Of a stretch of DNA of 64,000 bases, positions 9,058 to 17,263 are shown piece after piece. Each line of letters opens with the position of its first letter. Position 1 is the first letter of the stretch. Source of the DNA: an uncultured Porphyromonadaceae bacterium. Lineage in GTDB: Bacteria; Bacteroidota; Bacteroidia; Bacteroidales; Muribaculaceae. The notes under the pieces were generated by a model. The model did no database searches. It was given only the letters and a program-made list of their open reading frames with translations, and was not told where the DNA came from. The stretch spans positions 1-64,000 of the forward strand of contig CANPMT010000008.1 in the NCBI GenBank assembly GCA_947575235.1, in the 5' to 3' direction. The position numbers and the translations under genes are program-made.

Positions 9058-9609
9058 TCAATTGAGCGAAAGATCGTCGAAACCGCTTCCGAGCTCGTCA
9101 TCGTTGAACTCACTGTCGCCATACAGCTCCTCGATATCAAGGTCGGCGGCTGCCTGCTGCTTGAGTGCGTTCTGGTCAATCTGACGCTCGAACTCATCCA
9201 TATCGACATTCTGGGCGGGAGCCTTGCCACGTTTCACCGTGCAGATCGGGTCGCTGAGATGCTTACCGGGCACAGCCTCCTTCATCTCCATGAAGAATGA
9301 GCGCTCAGTGAAATAGTCAAAGACGAACACGAGTTTCTGACCCTCCTCCTCAATGAGCTCATTGAGAGGGGTGTCTTCCATGAGCCAGATATCCTGGTCG
9401 CTTGAGCTGCCCATATCCTCAAGCGTTATCTCCTCCTCCCGCTGCCATTCGTCGTCGCAGAGAAAGAATGAGTCGATATCATCCTTGGTGTAGTCAACGC
9501 TGTCAAGAATAGCGTTTCTTAACTGAAGAAAAGTAGAATTGGCGTCAATCTCAATCTCGCGCGAGAAGTTGCTTACCTCATCGCTTACCAATTTGAACTT
9601 GTATACCAT
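9058..9609 (-). CDS. pRiA4b ORF-3-like (PF07929-type) protein
   Basis: This 183-residue acidic protein resembles the plasmid pRiA4b ORF-3 / IS1096 passenger-like family, which is widespread as a stand-alone chromosomal gene in Bacteroidales and has no settled function. Family-like features are the opening YKFKLVSDEVSNFSREIEID, FLQLRNAILDSVDY near residue 28, LCDDEW near 49 and the LVFVFDYFTERSFFMEM segment near 93. The last 50 residues are very acidic and probably disordered (LDIEELYGDSEFNDDELG). No transposase or plasmid genes lie nearby, so the name does not imply mobility here. It has no signal peptide or membrane segment. Confidence 0.72.
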   Translation of the reverse strand: MVYKFKLVSDEVSNFSREIEIDANSTFLQLRNAILDSVDYTKDDIDSFFLCDDEWQREEEITLEDMGSSSDQDIWLMEDTPLNELIEEEGQKLVFVFDYFTERSFFMEMKEAVPGKHLSDPICTVKRGKAPAQNVDMDEFERQIDQNALKQQAAADLDIEELYGDSEFNDDELGSGFDDLSLN

Positions 9610-9769
9610 ATACTATGTAGGATTATATTATTCTTTGTCTAATCTCAAGTTATAACCACATCAGCCGTGAATAGTTTCATCACCGATGCATTCAGGATGC
9701 GAATTTAATTCATTTCATCATTGATGCAAAATAATTCAGCAACTTTTTCACTATATAAATGAAAAAATA

Positions 9770-9813
9770 AAGATGTCGGGACAAACCTTTAAAAAAGTCG
9801 GTCCCGACATCTT
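9770..9813 (-). terminator. Terminator of the serine palmitoyltransferase gene
   Basis: A 13-bp perfect inverted repeat (AAGATGTCGGGAC at 9770-9782 with its complement at 9801-9813) encloses 18 nt. Read on the minus strand it is followed by TTATTTTTTC, as expected for a terminator about 80 nt beyond the palmitoyltransferase stop. The rest of 9610-9892 shows no gene. Confidence 0.7.
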
Positions 9814-9892
9814 CAATTAAGTAAAGTCGGATCAATAAATCAGGAGTCGGATTTCTAAATAATTTATACTAACTCCTATGAAAAAAATTTTA

Positions 9893-11080
9893 TCATTTTA
9901 TTATATCGTAACGCTTGAATACCTTCTCAATGGACTCGATCGAGCGGGTCACCTGCTCTTTGGTGTGAGTGGCCATGAGCGAGTATCTGATAAGCGTGTC
10001 TTGCGGTGCCACGGCCGGTGTAACCACCGGATTCACGAACACACCCTCGTCAAGGAGGTCGCGTGTCACTTTGAATGTCTTGTAATCATCGCGTATGAAG
10101 AGCGGGATAATCGGCGTTGATGTATGGCCGATCTCGCAACCCATGTTGCGGAATTGCTCAAGGGCATAGTTGGTGATTGCCCAGAGATGCTCCTGACGCT
10201 CCGGCTCATTGATCATGATGTCAAGCGCGGCGTTCACAGCGGCTGTCGAGGCCGGAGTGATGCTGGCAGTGAAGATGTAAGCACGCGAATGATGACGCAG
10301 GAAGTTGGTTATCGACTTGTCGGTGGCTATGAAACCGCCCAGCGAGGCGAATGACTTGCTGAATGTTCCCATGATAAGGTCAACATCCTTTGTCACTCCG
10401 AAATGGTCGCATGTGCCGCGACCCCCTTTGCCGAACACGCCAATGCCATGAGCCTCGTCAACCATCACGGTGGCGTTATACTCCTTGGCGAGACGTACTA
10501 TCTCCGGAAGATTGGCCACGTCACCCTCCATGGAGAACACACCATCTGTCACGATGAGTTTCACCTTGTCCGGGTCGCACTTCTTGAGCTGCGCCTCCAG
10601 ACTCTCCATGTCGTTATGACGGTATTTAAGATATTTGGACATCGAGAGACGTCGTCCCTCGATTATCGATGCATGATCCTGCTCGTCGAGAATCACATAA
10701 TCCTCGCGGCCTGTCAGGGTTGACACTACTCCAAGGTTGACACCGAAACCGGTGCTGTAAAGCATGGCGTCCTCTTTGCCTACATATTCGGCCAGACGTG
10801 CCTCAAGCTGCTTGTGTATGTCGAGCGTACCGTTAAGGAACGGCGAACCGGCCATACCGGTGCCATATTTCTTTGTGGCCTCGACAGCAGCCTCAATCAC
10901 TTTGGGGTGGTTCGTAAGACCCATATAGCTGTTTGAACCGAACATGAGCACTTTGCGTCCGTTCATCAGCACTTCTGTGTTCTGCTCGCTCGAAATGGGT
11001 CGGAAATAGGGATAGATGCCGGCTGCCATTGCCCGCTGGGGGGCATCGTAACGCGACAGTTTCTCTTGTAAAAGCTTCAT
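9893..11080 (-). CDS. spt: Serine palmitoyltransferase (alpha-oxoamine synthase family)
   Basis: This PLP enzyme condenses serine with an acyl thioester to form 3-ketosphinganine, the first step of the sphingolipid synthesis characteristic of Bacteroidales. I start it at the ATG at 11080 (MKLLQEKLSRYDAPQRAMA), giving 395 residues. The track's extra 30 residues run into a -7 promoter box and have no family match. Visible features are MFGSNSYMGLTNHPKV, the substrate-pocket DEQDHASIIEGRRLS, the cofactor DEAHGIGVFG, and GTFSKSFASLGG with the PLP lysine. GTFSKSFAS favours serine palmitoyltransferase over Kbl or BioF, whose lysine contexts differ. It is monocistronic; the other sphingolipid genes are not in this window. 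Confidence 0.88.
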   Translation of the reverse strand: MKLLQEKLSRYDAPQRAMAAGIYPYFRPISSEQNTEVLMNGRKVLMFGSNSYMGLTNHPKVIEAAVEATKKYGTGMAGSPFLNGTLDIHKQLEARLAEYVGKEDAMLYSTGFGVNLGVVSTLTGREDYVILDEQDHASIIEGRRLSMSKYLKYRHNDMESLEAQLKKCDPDKVKLIVTDGVFSMEGDVANLPEIVRLAKEYNATVMVDEAHGIGVFGKGGRGTCDHFGVTKDVDLIMGTFSKSFASLGGFIATDKSITNFLRHHSRAYIFTASITPASTAAVNAALDIMINEPERQEHLWAITNYALEQFRNMGCEIGHTSTPIIPLFIRDDYKTFKVTRDLLDEGVFVNPVVTPAVAPQDTLIRYSLMATHTKEQVTRSIESIEKVFKRYDIIK

Positions 11081-11375
11081 ACAGTTCAAGGTGTTTGCTT
11101 GCTGAACTCCCCGGCGCTCCAACATGGAACTCACCGCTATCCAAGCGGGCGGCCAAAGTTCAGGCTGCAAAGTTAACTATTTTTTAGCAATAATCAGCTA
11201 TCTTCCCAACTTTTTCTCTACTTTTTTATCACCCTTTCCACCCCCTTTGACAACCCCCATCCCCCTTTTGTCAGTTTTGTCACACTCCTATCCCATCCCG
11301 ACACTTTATTAGATATCCGTGATTTTCACCCTTTTACGTTTTTTAAGTAAAAATTTATCCTTGACTGAAACTTTT

Positions 11376-11400
11376 AGCACGCTATTTGTTTATAAAGTGT
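11376..11400 (+). promoter_or_regulatory. Putative heat-shock promoter element of dnaK
   Basis: A 25-nt stretch here matches one upstream of clpB (45994-46018) at 21 of 25 positions, including the shared TATTTGTT-W-ATAAA core (W = T here, A at clpB). Neither gene has a normal TAnnTTTG promoter, so the element may be an alternative promoter or regulator site for stress genes. The ATG is 105 nt downstream. Confidence 0.5.
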
Positions 11401-11403
11401 ACG

Positions 11404-11454
11404 GACGGTGCAACCGGGGCTCCTGATACGGAGCATCTCACCACGGCGACCGTC
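11404..11454 (+). promoter_or_regulatory. Structured 5' leader of dnaK
   Basis: An outer pairing GACGGT (11404-11409) with ACCGTC (11449-11454) encloses a small hairpin GCTCC-TGATAC-GGAGC (11419-11434). An alternative pairing of GGTG (11407-11410) with CACC (11439-11442) would compete with the outer stem. Regulatory meaning is inference. Confidence 0.35.
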
Positions 11455-11505
11455 TCAGTGATATAACCCGAATATAAACATAAACATTAAAATTATAAAA
11501 ACATT

Positions 11506-13407
11506 ATGGGAAAGATAATTGGTATAGACTTGGGTACCACAAACTCCTGCGTAGCAGTGCTCGAAGGTAAGGACCCTGTAGTTATTCCTAACAACGAAGG
11601 CCGTAACACTACTCCTTCTGTAGTGGCTTTCGTAGATGGCGGCGAACGTAAGGTGGGTGATCCGGCCAAACGTCAGGCCATAACCAACCCGACCCGCACA
11701 ATCTACTCTATCAAACGTTTCATGGGTGAGTCTTGCTCACAGGTAGAGGATGAGATCAAGCGTATGCCTTATAAGGTAGTATGCCAGAACAATATGCCTA
11801 AGGTCGACATCGACGGCCGCGACTATACTCCGCAGGAGATTTCTGCCATGATTCTTCAGAAAATGAAGAAGACTGCCGAGGATTATCTCGGTCAGGAGGT
11901 GACTGAGGCGGTTATCACAGTCCCTGCATACTTCGACGACTCTCAGCGTCAGGCCACCAAAGAGGCCGGTGAGATTGCCGGTCTTAAGGTTAAGCGTATC
12001 GTCAACGAGCCTACGGCCGCTGCCCTCGCCTACGGTCTTGACAAGTCTGACAAGGAACAGAAAATCGCTGTGTTCGACCTCGGTGGCGGTACATTCGATA
12101 TCTCTATCCTTGAACTTGGCGACGGCGTGTTCGAGGTTAAGTCAACCAACGGTGATACCCACCTCGGTGGTGATGACTTCGACCATGTGATCATCGACTG
12201 GCTCGCCGATGAGTTTAAGAAGGATGAGGGTGTTGACCTGCGCAACGACCCGATGGCTATGCAGCGTCTCAAGGAGGCTGCCGAGAAGGCCAAGATCGAG
12301 CTTTCAAGCTCTACATCCACTGAGATTAACCTCCCCTATATCACAGCTACCGCTGCAGGTCCGAAGCACCTTGTGAAGACTCTCACACGTGCAAAATTCG
12401 AGCAGCTTGCCGAGAAACTTATCGACGCTGTAGTTGCTCCTTGTGTAAACGCTCTCAAGGATGCCGGCTATACTGCAGCTCAGATTGACGAGGTTATCCT
12501 TGTAGGTGGTTCTACACGTATCCCCGCCATCCAGGCTAAGGTTAAGGAGATCTTCGGCAAGGAGCCTAACAAGGGTGTTAACCCCGACGAGGTTGTGGCA
12601 ATCGGTGCAGCCATCCAGGGTGGCGTGCTCAGCGGCGATGTTAAGGATGTGCTTCTTCTTGACGTTGTGCCTCTGTCAATCGGTATCGAGACTCTCGGTG
12701 GCGTGATGACAAAACTTATCGAGGCCAATACCACAATTCCTACACGTAAGAGCGAGACCTTCTCTACTGCAGCCGACAATCAGCCTGAGGTTACAATCCG
12801 TGTTCTCCAGGGTGAGCGTCCTATGGCAGCCGACGACAAGCTCCTCGGTGAGTTCAACCTCTCAGGCATCGCTCCCGCTCCGCGTGGTGTGCCGCAGATC
12901 GAGGTTACTTTCGAGGTTGACGCCAACGGTATCTTGAATGTATCTGCCAAGGATAAGGCAACAGGCAAGGAGCAGTCAATCCGTATCGAGGCATCGAGCG
13001 GCTTGAGCGACGCTGAGATTCAGCGTATGCGCGACGAGGCCAAGGCCAACGAGGAGGCTGATAAGAAAGCCAAGGAGAGAATCGACAAGCTCAACCACGC
13101 TGACTCTGTTGTATTCCAGAGCGAGAAACAGCTCAACGAACTCGGCGACAAGATTCCGGCCGACAAGAAGGCAGCCATCCAGTCAGCCATCGACAAACTG
13201 AAAGAGGTTCACAAGAACCAGCTCGTTGAGGATATCGACTCAGCCGAGAAAGCCGTTACTGATGCTTTCCAGGCAGCAGCTCAGGATATCGCCAACGCAC
13301 AGCAGGCAGCCGCCGGTCAGGCTGGTCCTCAGCCGGGTGCAGGCGCACAGCCCAAGCATGACGACGAGAAAGACATCACAGATGTCGACTTCGAGGAAGT
13401 AAAATAA
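11506..13407 (+). CDS. dnaK: Molecular chaperone DnaK (Hsp70)
   Basis: DnaK is an ATP-dependent chaperone that binds exposed hydrophobic segments of client proteins in the cytoplasm, working with DnaJ and GrpE. The 633 residues are of normal length. The ATPase domain starts [20 protein letters not shown]; phosphate-binding and hinge motifs are visible as [18 protein letters not shown] and [13 protein letters not shown]. The linker [19 protein letters not shown] is intact, and the substrate domain carries [15 protein letters not shown]. The C-terminal tail is Gln/Ala/Gly-rich and ends DVDFEEVK, the usual regulatory end. The gene is monocistronic, with no dnaJ or grpE nearby, followed by a strong hairpin. 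Confidence 0.98.
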   Translation: MGKIIGIDLGTTNSCVAVLEGKDPVVIPNNEGRNTTPSVVAFVDGGERKVGDPAKRQAITNPTRTIYSIKRFMGESCSQVEDEIKRMPYKVVCQNNMPKVDIDGRDYTPQEISAMILQKMKKTAEDYLGQEVTEAVITVPAYFDDSQRQATKEAGEIAGLKVKRIVNEPTAAALAYGLDKSDKEQKIAVFDLGGGTFDISILELGDGVFEVKSTNGDTHLGGDDFDHVIIDWLADEFKKDEGVDLRNDPMAMQRLKEAAEKAKIELSSSTSTEINLPYITATAAGPKHLVKTLTRAKFEQLAEKLIDAVVAPCVNALKDAGYTAAQIDEVILVGGSTRIPAIQAKVKEIFGKEPNKGVNPDEVVAIGAAIQGGVLSGDVKDVLLLDVVPLSIGIETLGGVMTKLIEANTTIPTRKSETFSTAADNQPEVTIRVLQGERPMAADDKLLGEFNLSGIAPAPRGVPQIEVTFEVDANGILNVSAKDKATGKEQSIRIEASSGLSDAEIQRMRDEAKANEEADKKAKERIDKLNHADSVVFQSEKQLNELGDKIPADKKAAIQSAIDKLKEVHKNQLVEDIDSAEKAVTDAFQAAAQDIANAQQAAAGQAGPQPGAGAQPKHDDEKDITDVDFEEVK

Positions 13408-13414
13408 TCCCGCA

Positions 13415-13467
13415 GACCAAATAAAAAGAGGCGTTGCAGAATCTGCAACGCCTCTTTTTATTTGGTC
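13415..13467. terminator. dnaK terminator overlapping the end of the convergent gene
   Basis: Perfect 26-nt arms (13415-13440 and 13442-13467) meet almost without a loop. They consist of a GC stem (GAGGCGTTGCAGA) flanked by AAATAAAA and TTTTATTT. It works in both directions in principle. The right arm contains the last codons and stop (13458-13460) of the four-helix-bundle gene. Confidence 0.88.
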
Positions 13468-14135
13468 CGACCTGTCTGACTTGTCCGACCTGTCTGACTT
13501 GTCCGACCTGTCCGACTTGTCTGACTTGTCTGACTTGTCTGACTTGTCTGACCTGTCCGACTTGTCTGAGCTGTCCGACTTGTCTGACCCCGATAAGCCA
13601 TCCTGGCCCGATACATCTGTTCCCTGATGCCACCCTTCTCAAGAAACTGCTGCTGCTGTTTCTCCAGCAACCTCTTCAAAAGAAACGTACACTGGTTAAT
13701 CAAAGTAATGCACATATTACAATACTCCTCCAAATTTAGTCTATTCACCAAACTCATAGGGGCATTCATAAAAGCATCACTCCTCAGATAAGCTCGCATC
13801 CTTGCAAGCCGGGAATGCTCCCGTCCCCAAAGAGGCAACCCATGCTGCCGAAGATAATCTTCATAATCCACCAACAATTCCTCAAGTGAGGCAATAGCCA
13901 CATTGGTCAACTTGATCTCTGTCTCACGGGAGGTGGTAGAAGCCACACTCCCTTCAGCTATATTCTGCTTTCCACTTCGCGCCGCCTGTTCCATCTGATC
14001 ACGCGTACGACTTCCTCTCCTTATATGGCGTTCAGTAAAGATAACCGTCAGGTCATAGATTATTTCAGCCAATCTATATCCCATCAACGATCTATACCCT
14101 CCCCCTTTAGGTAAAAAACTCATCGAGTTCTCCAT
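13458..14135 (-). CDS. Four-helix-bundle suffix protein (S23/IVP-related) with repetitive tail
   Basis: This 225-residue protein resembles the four-helix-bundle family related to proteins encoded in 23S rRNA intervening sequences, in the variant with an extra C-terminal domain. The bundle core is visible in RLAEIIYDLTVIFTERHI, RSGKQNIAEGSVASTTSRET (a family hallmark), LTNVAIASLEELLVDYEDYLR and YCNMCITLINQCTFLLKRLL. From about residue 183 the tail becomes a tripeptide repeat (SQT, SRT, GRT, GQT), encoded by about fourteen 9-bp units. The stop codon lies inside the dnaK terminator. The role of the family is unknown. A second possible start is MSFLPKGGG, four codons in. Confidence 0.8.
   Translation of the reverse strand: MENSMSFLPKGGGYRSLMGYRLAEIIYDLTVIFTERHIRRGSRTRDQMEQAARSGKQNIAEGSVASTTSRETEIKLTNVAIASLEELLVDYEDYLRQHGLPLWGREHSRLARMRAYLRSDAFMNAPMSLVNRLNLEEYCNMCITLINQCTFLLKRLLEKQQQQFLEKGGIREQMYRARMAYRGQTSRTAQTSRTGQTSQTSQTSQTSRTGRTSQTGRTSQTGRTK
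13465..13590. repeat. 9-bp tandem repeat, about 14 units, inside a coding region
   Basis: On the plus strand the unit is GTCYGACYT, repeated 14 times without interruption with C/T changes at fixed positions. The period is three codons, so copy-number change keeps the reading frame of the complementary gene and only lengthens or shortens its S/G-Q/R-T tail. Confidence 0.92.
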
Positions 14136-14206
14136 AATGTCAGATTATTCAGAAACTTTTTAAAATAAATTTGAAACAGTTTCTCAAAGCCAACAAGCCG
14201 TAATTG

Positions 14207-14659
14207 TTACTTTGGGGGGCGCTTTGAACAAAGGGCGTAGGGAGTGCCCTCGGTGAAGACATCCGGTATCCGGCGCGCAATATACGCAAGTTTTTCAGAC
14301 AGACTGTCGAAAGTCTGTCCACTGTCATTGCAACAATTTGCAATGAATTCCTCCACCGATTTAAAAGCACTGATCTCAGACTCTTTCACAATCATCAGCT
14401 GATCACCATACATCTCCACGAGCCGATTATACGCCTTCGGATCCTCCGGGAGAAATACAAACAACCTCTGCTTTTGGTCACCATCCATCTCCTTATCCAG
14501 CCCTTGTCGATAAAATGAAGCATATTGCGCAGGCGTAAACTCCTTGAAATCCTCAGGTTGCGGGACATAACTTAACTCAAACACGAATTGTAAGGCTGGA
14601 GCCAGCCTGAAAAAGAAATCACCTATATCCATAACTGATCTATATATCGGGTTATACAT
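14207..14659 (-). CDS. Hypothetical protein, about 150 residues
   Basis: I do not recognise this protein. It is soluble and acidic in the first half; FFFRLAPALQFVFELSYVPQ is followed by a helical stretch (EEFIANCCNDSGQTFDSLSEKLA) and a basic C-terminus. A strong -7 box (TACCTTTG, complement of 14672-14679) would start transcription near 14665, too close to the first ATG. The second ATG (14632, MDIGDFFFRLAP) is therefore a good alternative start, giving 141 residues. The neighbouring four-helix-bundle gene is on the same strand 71 nt downstream. The track's 73-residue ORF at 14149-14370 is an overlapping shadow. Confidence 0.6.
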   Translation of the reverse strand: MYNPIYRSVMDIGDFFFRLAPALQFVFELSYVPQPEDFKEFTPAQYASFYRQGLDKEMDGDQKQRLFVFLPEDPKAYNRLVEMYGDQLMIVKESEISAFKSVEEFIANCCNDSGQTFDSLSEKLAYIARRIPDVFTEGTPYALCSKRPPK

Positions 14660-14835
14660 ACTTTCGATTTACAAAGGTAATCTATAAATTTTGATTTTGT
14701 ATCATTTACTCCGGAATATTTTACGCAACAACTTCGCAAATTTTTAAATCAAATTTCAACCAGTATCATAAGTCTCGCAAGTTTACTTGGCGAAGACCTT
14801 AAGTCCCCACCCTTTTATCAAGATATTGTTTGCAC

Positions 14836-14866
14836 TTGTAAAATCGGATTTTATTCATTACTTTTG
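14836..14866 (+). promoter_or_regulatory. Bacteroidetes-type promoter of the DUF418 gene
   Basis: TTG at 14836-14838 and TACTTTTG at 14859-14866, 20 nt apart, match the consensus. The expected transcript start lies near 14873, about 70 nt before the ATG at 14945. Confidence 0.75.
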
Positions 14867-14944
14867 CATTGAACCGGCATCAGACTGAAATCTGACCATA
14901 AACCGGAATAAAAACTGACCTGACATCAAACTTAACTCTGACTC

Positions 14945-16114
14945 ATGAACAACGTTTCTCTGAAAAAGCATCCACGTGTTGACGTGGCTGATGTGCTGCG
15001 CGGCTTCGCCGTGATGGCAATTATCCTGCTCCATTCTATCGAACATTTCAACTTCTACTCCTTCCCGGACACCGCCGGGCAACCGACATGGCTATCTTTT
15101 CTCGACAAGGCCATCTGGGATGGACTCTTCTTCGCATTCGGCAGCAAAGCCTATGGCATCTTCGCAATGCTCTTCGGCTTCAGTTTCTTCATACAGGATG
15201 ACAATCAGCGTATGCGCGGCAATGATTTCCGTCTGCGTTTCGCCTGGCGTCTGATACTGCTCTTCATCATAGGGCAGTTCAACGCAATGTTCTTCACCGG
15301 CGAGATCTTAGTGCTATATTCGGTAGTGGGATTCATACTTATCCTCACCTGCCGTCTTCCGCAAAGATGGCTCATAATTTTAGGTGCCATATTCATAGCA
15401 CAGCCGATATGCCTCTACCAGATGGTAAGAGCCGGCCTTGACCCTGCCTACGAGATTGTCAAAATAAACTCCGCCCCCTACTGGGCTGCCACCTTCGACG
15501 CACAGACCAACGGCTCTTTCCTTGAGATGGCGAAAGTTAATCTTGTGGAGGGACAGTTAGCAAGCTTCGCATGGGCCTGGGAACATGGCCGCATCTTCCA
15601 GACAGCCGGACTCTTCATCTTCGGCATGCTCATCGGACGCACCGGATGGTTCCGCCGCGAATACCTCAACCGCTGGAGTGTGGTCCTCGCTGTGGCTCTC
15701 TGCGTTTACTTCCCCCTCTCAGGGATACAGCGTATGATGCCCGACTATGTGTCGAATCCGAATTTCCTGACCCCCTTCAACATACTTGTGTCATCTTTGA
15801 CAAATCTCGCGCTGATGCTGACACTGATATGCGGCGTGCTCAACGCCTATTACCGTACAGACCGGCTAAGCCGCACACTTTCGCGCCTCATCCCCTATGG
15901 CCGTCTCAGCATGACCAACTATGTGACTCAAGGTATGATCGGCTCAGCCCTGTACTATCACTGGGGTCTGCATCTTCAGATGGGCATAACAGGAAGTGTG
16001 CTGATCGGCATCCTCATATTTTTCGCGCAGCTCTACGTATGCCGTCTCTGGATGCGCAGCCACTCCCATGGCCCCTTCGAATACGTATGGCGTAAAGCCA
16101 CCTGGATTATCTGA
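14945..16114 (+). CDS. DUF418 family membrane protein (YeiB-like)
   Basis: This 389-residue inner-membrane protein has about ten hydrophobic segments and the family opening RVDVADVLRGFAVMAIILLHSIEHFNFY. The C-terminal half carries the DUF418 region with LSRLIPYGRLSMTNYVTQGMIGSALYYHWG and LYVCRLWMRSHSHGPFEYVWR, both very typical. The family is related to acyltransferase-3 membrane proteins and is suspected to act in transport or modification of small molecules, but no substrate is established. It is transcribed alone from its own promoter; the next gene converges on it. Confidence 0.9.
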   Translation: MNNVSLKKHPRVDVADVLRGFAVMAIILLHSIEHFNFYSFPDTAGQPTWLSFLDKAIWDGLFFAFGSKAYGIFAMLFGFSFFIQDDNQRMRGNDFRLRFAWRLILLFIIGQFNAMFFTGEILVLYSVVGFILILTCRLPQRWLIILGAIFIAQPICLYQMVRAGLDPAYEIVKINSAPYWAATFDAQTNGSFLEMAKVNLVEGQLASFAWAWEHGRIFQTAGLFIFGMLIGRTGWFRREYLNRWSVVLAVALCVYFPLSGIQRMMPDYVSNPNFLTPFNILVSSLTNLALMLTLICGVLNAYYRTDRLSRTLSRLIPYGRLSMTNYVTQGMIGSALYYHWGLHLQMGITGSVLIGILIFFAQLYVCRLWMRSHSHGPFEYVWRKATWII

Positions 16115-16121
16115 GTATCCC

Positions 16122-16892
16122 TCATTCCCCTGAGTCGGGTGGCAGCAGATATAGAGGATAGAGATGAAATCTGTCGAGCAGATAGTTCATCTGCTCGATA
16201 GTGGCTGCCACTTGCCCGGGTTTGAGCCTATCTTTTGTACGATAGGATACATAGATTACATTAGTTGAGAGGTTAAGATTCCAGCAACTTTCCTTACCTT
16301 CACAATATTTCTCCCACTCATCTTTGAATGTAGAATTAACCTCGCCGTTCTTATCAAAATATTTATCCTTCACTATACTCTCCGGTGCATAATAGAGGGC
16401 CAGCACAAATAGCGTGACTGGCCTTCTTCTATTGCCATACCTCCCCTCTGCCTGTGTCTTTGCAATCTGATACTCCTTGTCACCATACAGGAATTTGAAA
16501 TTTACAGGAGTAAGGCAACTGACATGGGTAGCTTCAGGCAAATAACAGGCTATAAATCTCTCTATCTGTCTCTTATTCCTTTTAACCCCAACAACCGATG
16601 AACAATAGGCCACCAATAGCACGAAGGGGTAAATTATGACGATTGGACATAATGATATGATAAAAATAAAAAAAATTCCAATTCTGTTCTCTCCGGTAAA
16701 TTCATGGTATGTACCGGTAACGAACAAAACAATCATCGATCCCAGGAGCAGGGGCAGAAACATATATGTAGTTTTCCACACCATTTTCCACTTAGAGGAA
16801 TAATAGAATTTCGCATTTTCCAAACTGAGAGCCCACATCTTTCCCATCGTAAGATTATCGGCAAATACATATCGCGGAGTAGTATTGAGCAT
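16122..16892 (-). CDS. Hypothetical membrane protein, about 256 residues
   Basis: I do not recognise this family. Two hydrophobic segments lie near residues 40-60 (FLPLLLGSMIVLFVTG) and 72-98 (IFFIFIISLCPIVIIYPFVLLVAYC). A soluble domain of about 150 residues follows, containing FLYGDKEYQIAKTQAEGRYG and a C-terminal LKPGQVAATIEQMNYLLDRF. The track starts at 16922, but a consensus promoter on this strand overlaps that ATG, so the second ATG (16892, MLNTTPRYVFADNL) is the better start. The gene is visibly AT-richer than its neighbours, like the DUF3791/DUF3990 cassette beside it, suggesting both came in by transfer. Confidence 0.68.
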   Translation of the reverse strand: MLNTTPRYVFADNLTMGKMWALSLENAKFYYSSKWKMVWKTTYMFLPLLLGSMIVLFVTGTYHEFTGENRIGIFFIFIISLCPIVIIYPFVLLVAYCSSVVGVKRNKRQIERFIACYLPEATHVSCLTPVNFKFLYGDKEYQIAKTQAEGRYGNRRRPVTLFVLALYYAPESIVKDKYFDKNGEVNSTFKDEWEKYCEGKESCWNLNLSTNVIYVSYRTKDRLKPGQVAATIEQMNYLLDRFHLYPLYLLPPDSGE

Positions 16893-16919
16893 ATGCAAGA
16901 GGTTGTTTGTGTGATTCTG

Positions 16920-16949
16920 CAAAATTAATAAAACTGTTCAACAATCCAA
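16920..16949 (-). promoter_or_regulatory. Promoter of the AT-rich membrane protein gene
   Basis: On the minus strand TTG (16949-16947) and TAATTTTG (16927-16920) are 19 nt apart, matching the consensus. The transcript would start near 16913, downstream of the track's start codon at 16922, which moves the likely start to 16892. Confidence 0.6.
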
Positions 16950-17004
16950 TAATGAGTCAATATGATTTTCAATATTTTTCCCTATAATCTCGTTAATATA
17001 TAAA

Positions 17005-17017
17005 AGGAGTCACTCCT
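17005..17017. promoter_or_regulatory. 13-bp palindrome ahead of the DUF3791 cassette
   Basis: AGGAGT-C-ACTCCT is a perfect palindrome 28 nt upstream of the first ATG of the cassette. Its position suits an operator for autoregulation. No recognisable TAnnTTTG promoter was found beside it. Confidence 0.4.
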
Positions 17018-17044
17018 GAAGAAAATAGTATACTGAACTCGGCA

Positions 17045-17263
17045 ATGGATAAAGATACTCTTGAATTCGTGACATTCTGCATAAGCAACCTTGCAGGAAA
17101 ATTGAAAATACCGCAAAGTGAGGTCTACCGACGTCTGAAGACTTCCGGTATTCTCTACAACTATATCGTACCTTCTTATGATGTGCTGCATACTTTTGGC
17201 GTCAGGTATCTTATGGATGATCTGACAGATTACATGAAAAAAAAGGGAGTTTTACCACAATGA
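17045..17263 (+). CDS. DUF3791 family protein (probable regulator or antitoxin of the cassette)
   Basis: This 72-residue protein fits the DUF3791 pattern: FVTFCISNLAGKLKIPQSEVYRRLKTSG, then LYNYIVPSYDVLHTFGVRYLMDDLTDYM. The first half could form a small helix-turn-helix-like unit (KIPQSEVYRRLKTSG). DUF3791 genes are regularly found directly before DUF3990 genes in gut Firmicutes and Bacteroidetes; their role is not established. The ATG of the DUF3990 gene overlaps this gene's stop (ATGA), so translation is coupled. A small gene in front of a putative enzyme toxin with such coupling suggests an antitoxin; this is inference. Confidence 0.78.
   Translation: MDKDTLEFVTFCISNLAGKLKIPQSEVYRRLKTSGILYNYIVPSYDVLHTFGVRYLMDDLTDYMKKKGVLPQ

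Larger units (their letters stand above)
11081..11505. other. Divergent intergenic region between spt and dnaK
   Basis: No gene is supported in this 425-nt stretch. On the minus strand TAACTTTG (11168-11175, complement) is a good -7 box for spt, placing the transcript start near 11161, but no -33 element stands at the right distance. The middle is a pyrimidine-rich, low-complexity stretch (about 11205-11300). The right side holds the dnaK element at 11376-11400 and a hairpin-forming leader. Confidence 0.6.

Noticed and set aside
9058-9609. Mobile element, because pRiA4b ORF-3-like proteins are named after plasmid or IS passenger genes
   Set aside because: No transposase, inverted repeats or plasmid genes are nearby; the family is common as a chromosomal gene in Bacteroidales.
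9893-11170. Glycine C-acetyltransferase (Kbl) or BioF as the identity of the PLP enzyme, with the 425-residue start
   Set aside because: The lysine context GTFSKSFAS and overall match to Bacteroides serine palmitoyltransferase argue against Kbl/BioF; the longer start overlaps a -7 promoter box and lacks family similarity.
13465-13590. CRISPR or non-coding satellite
   Set aside because: The unit is 9 bp with no spacers and stays in frame as the tail of a four-helix-bundle protein.
14149-14370. 73-residue minus-strand ORF overlapping the 150-residue hypothetical gene
   Set aside because: It is in another frame of the same strand inside a better candidate gene and has no features.
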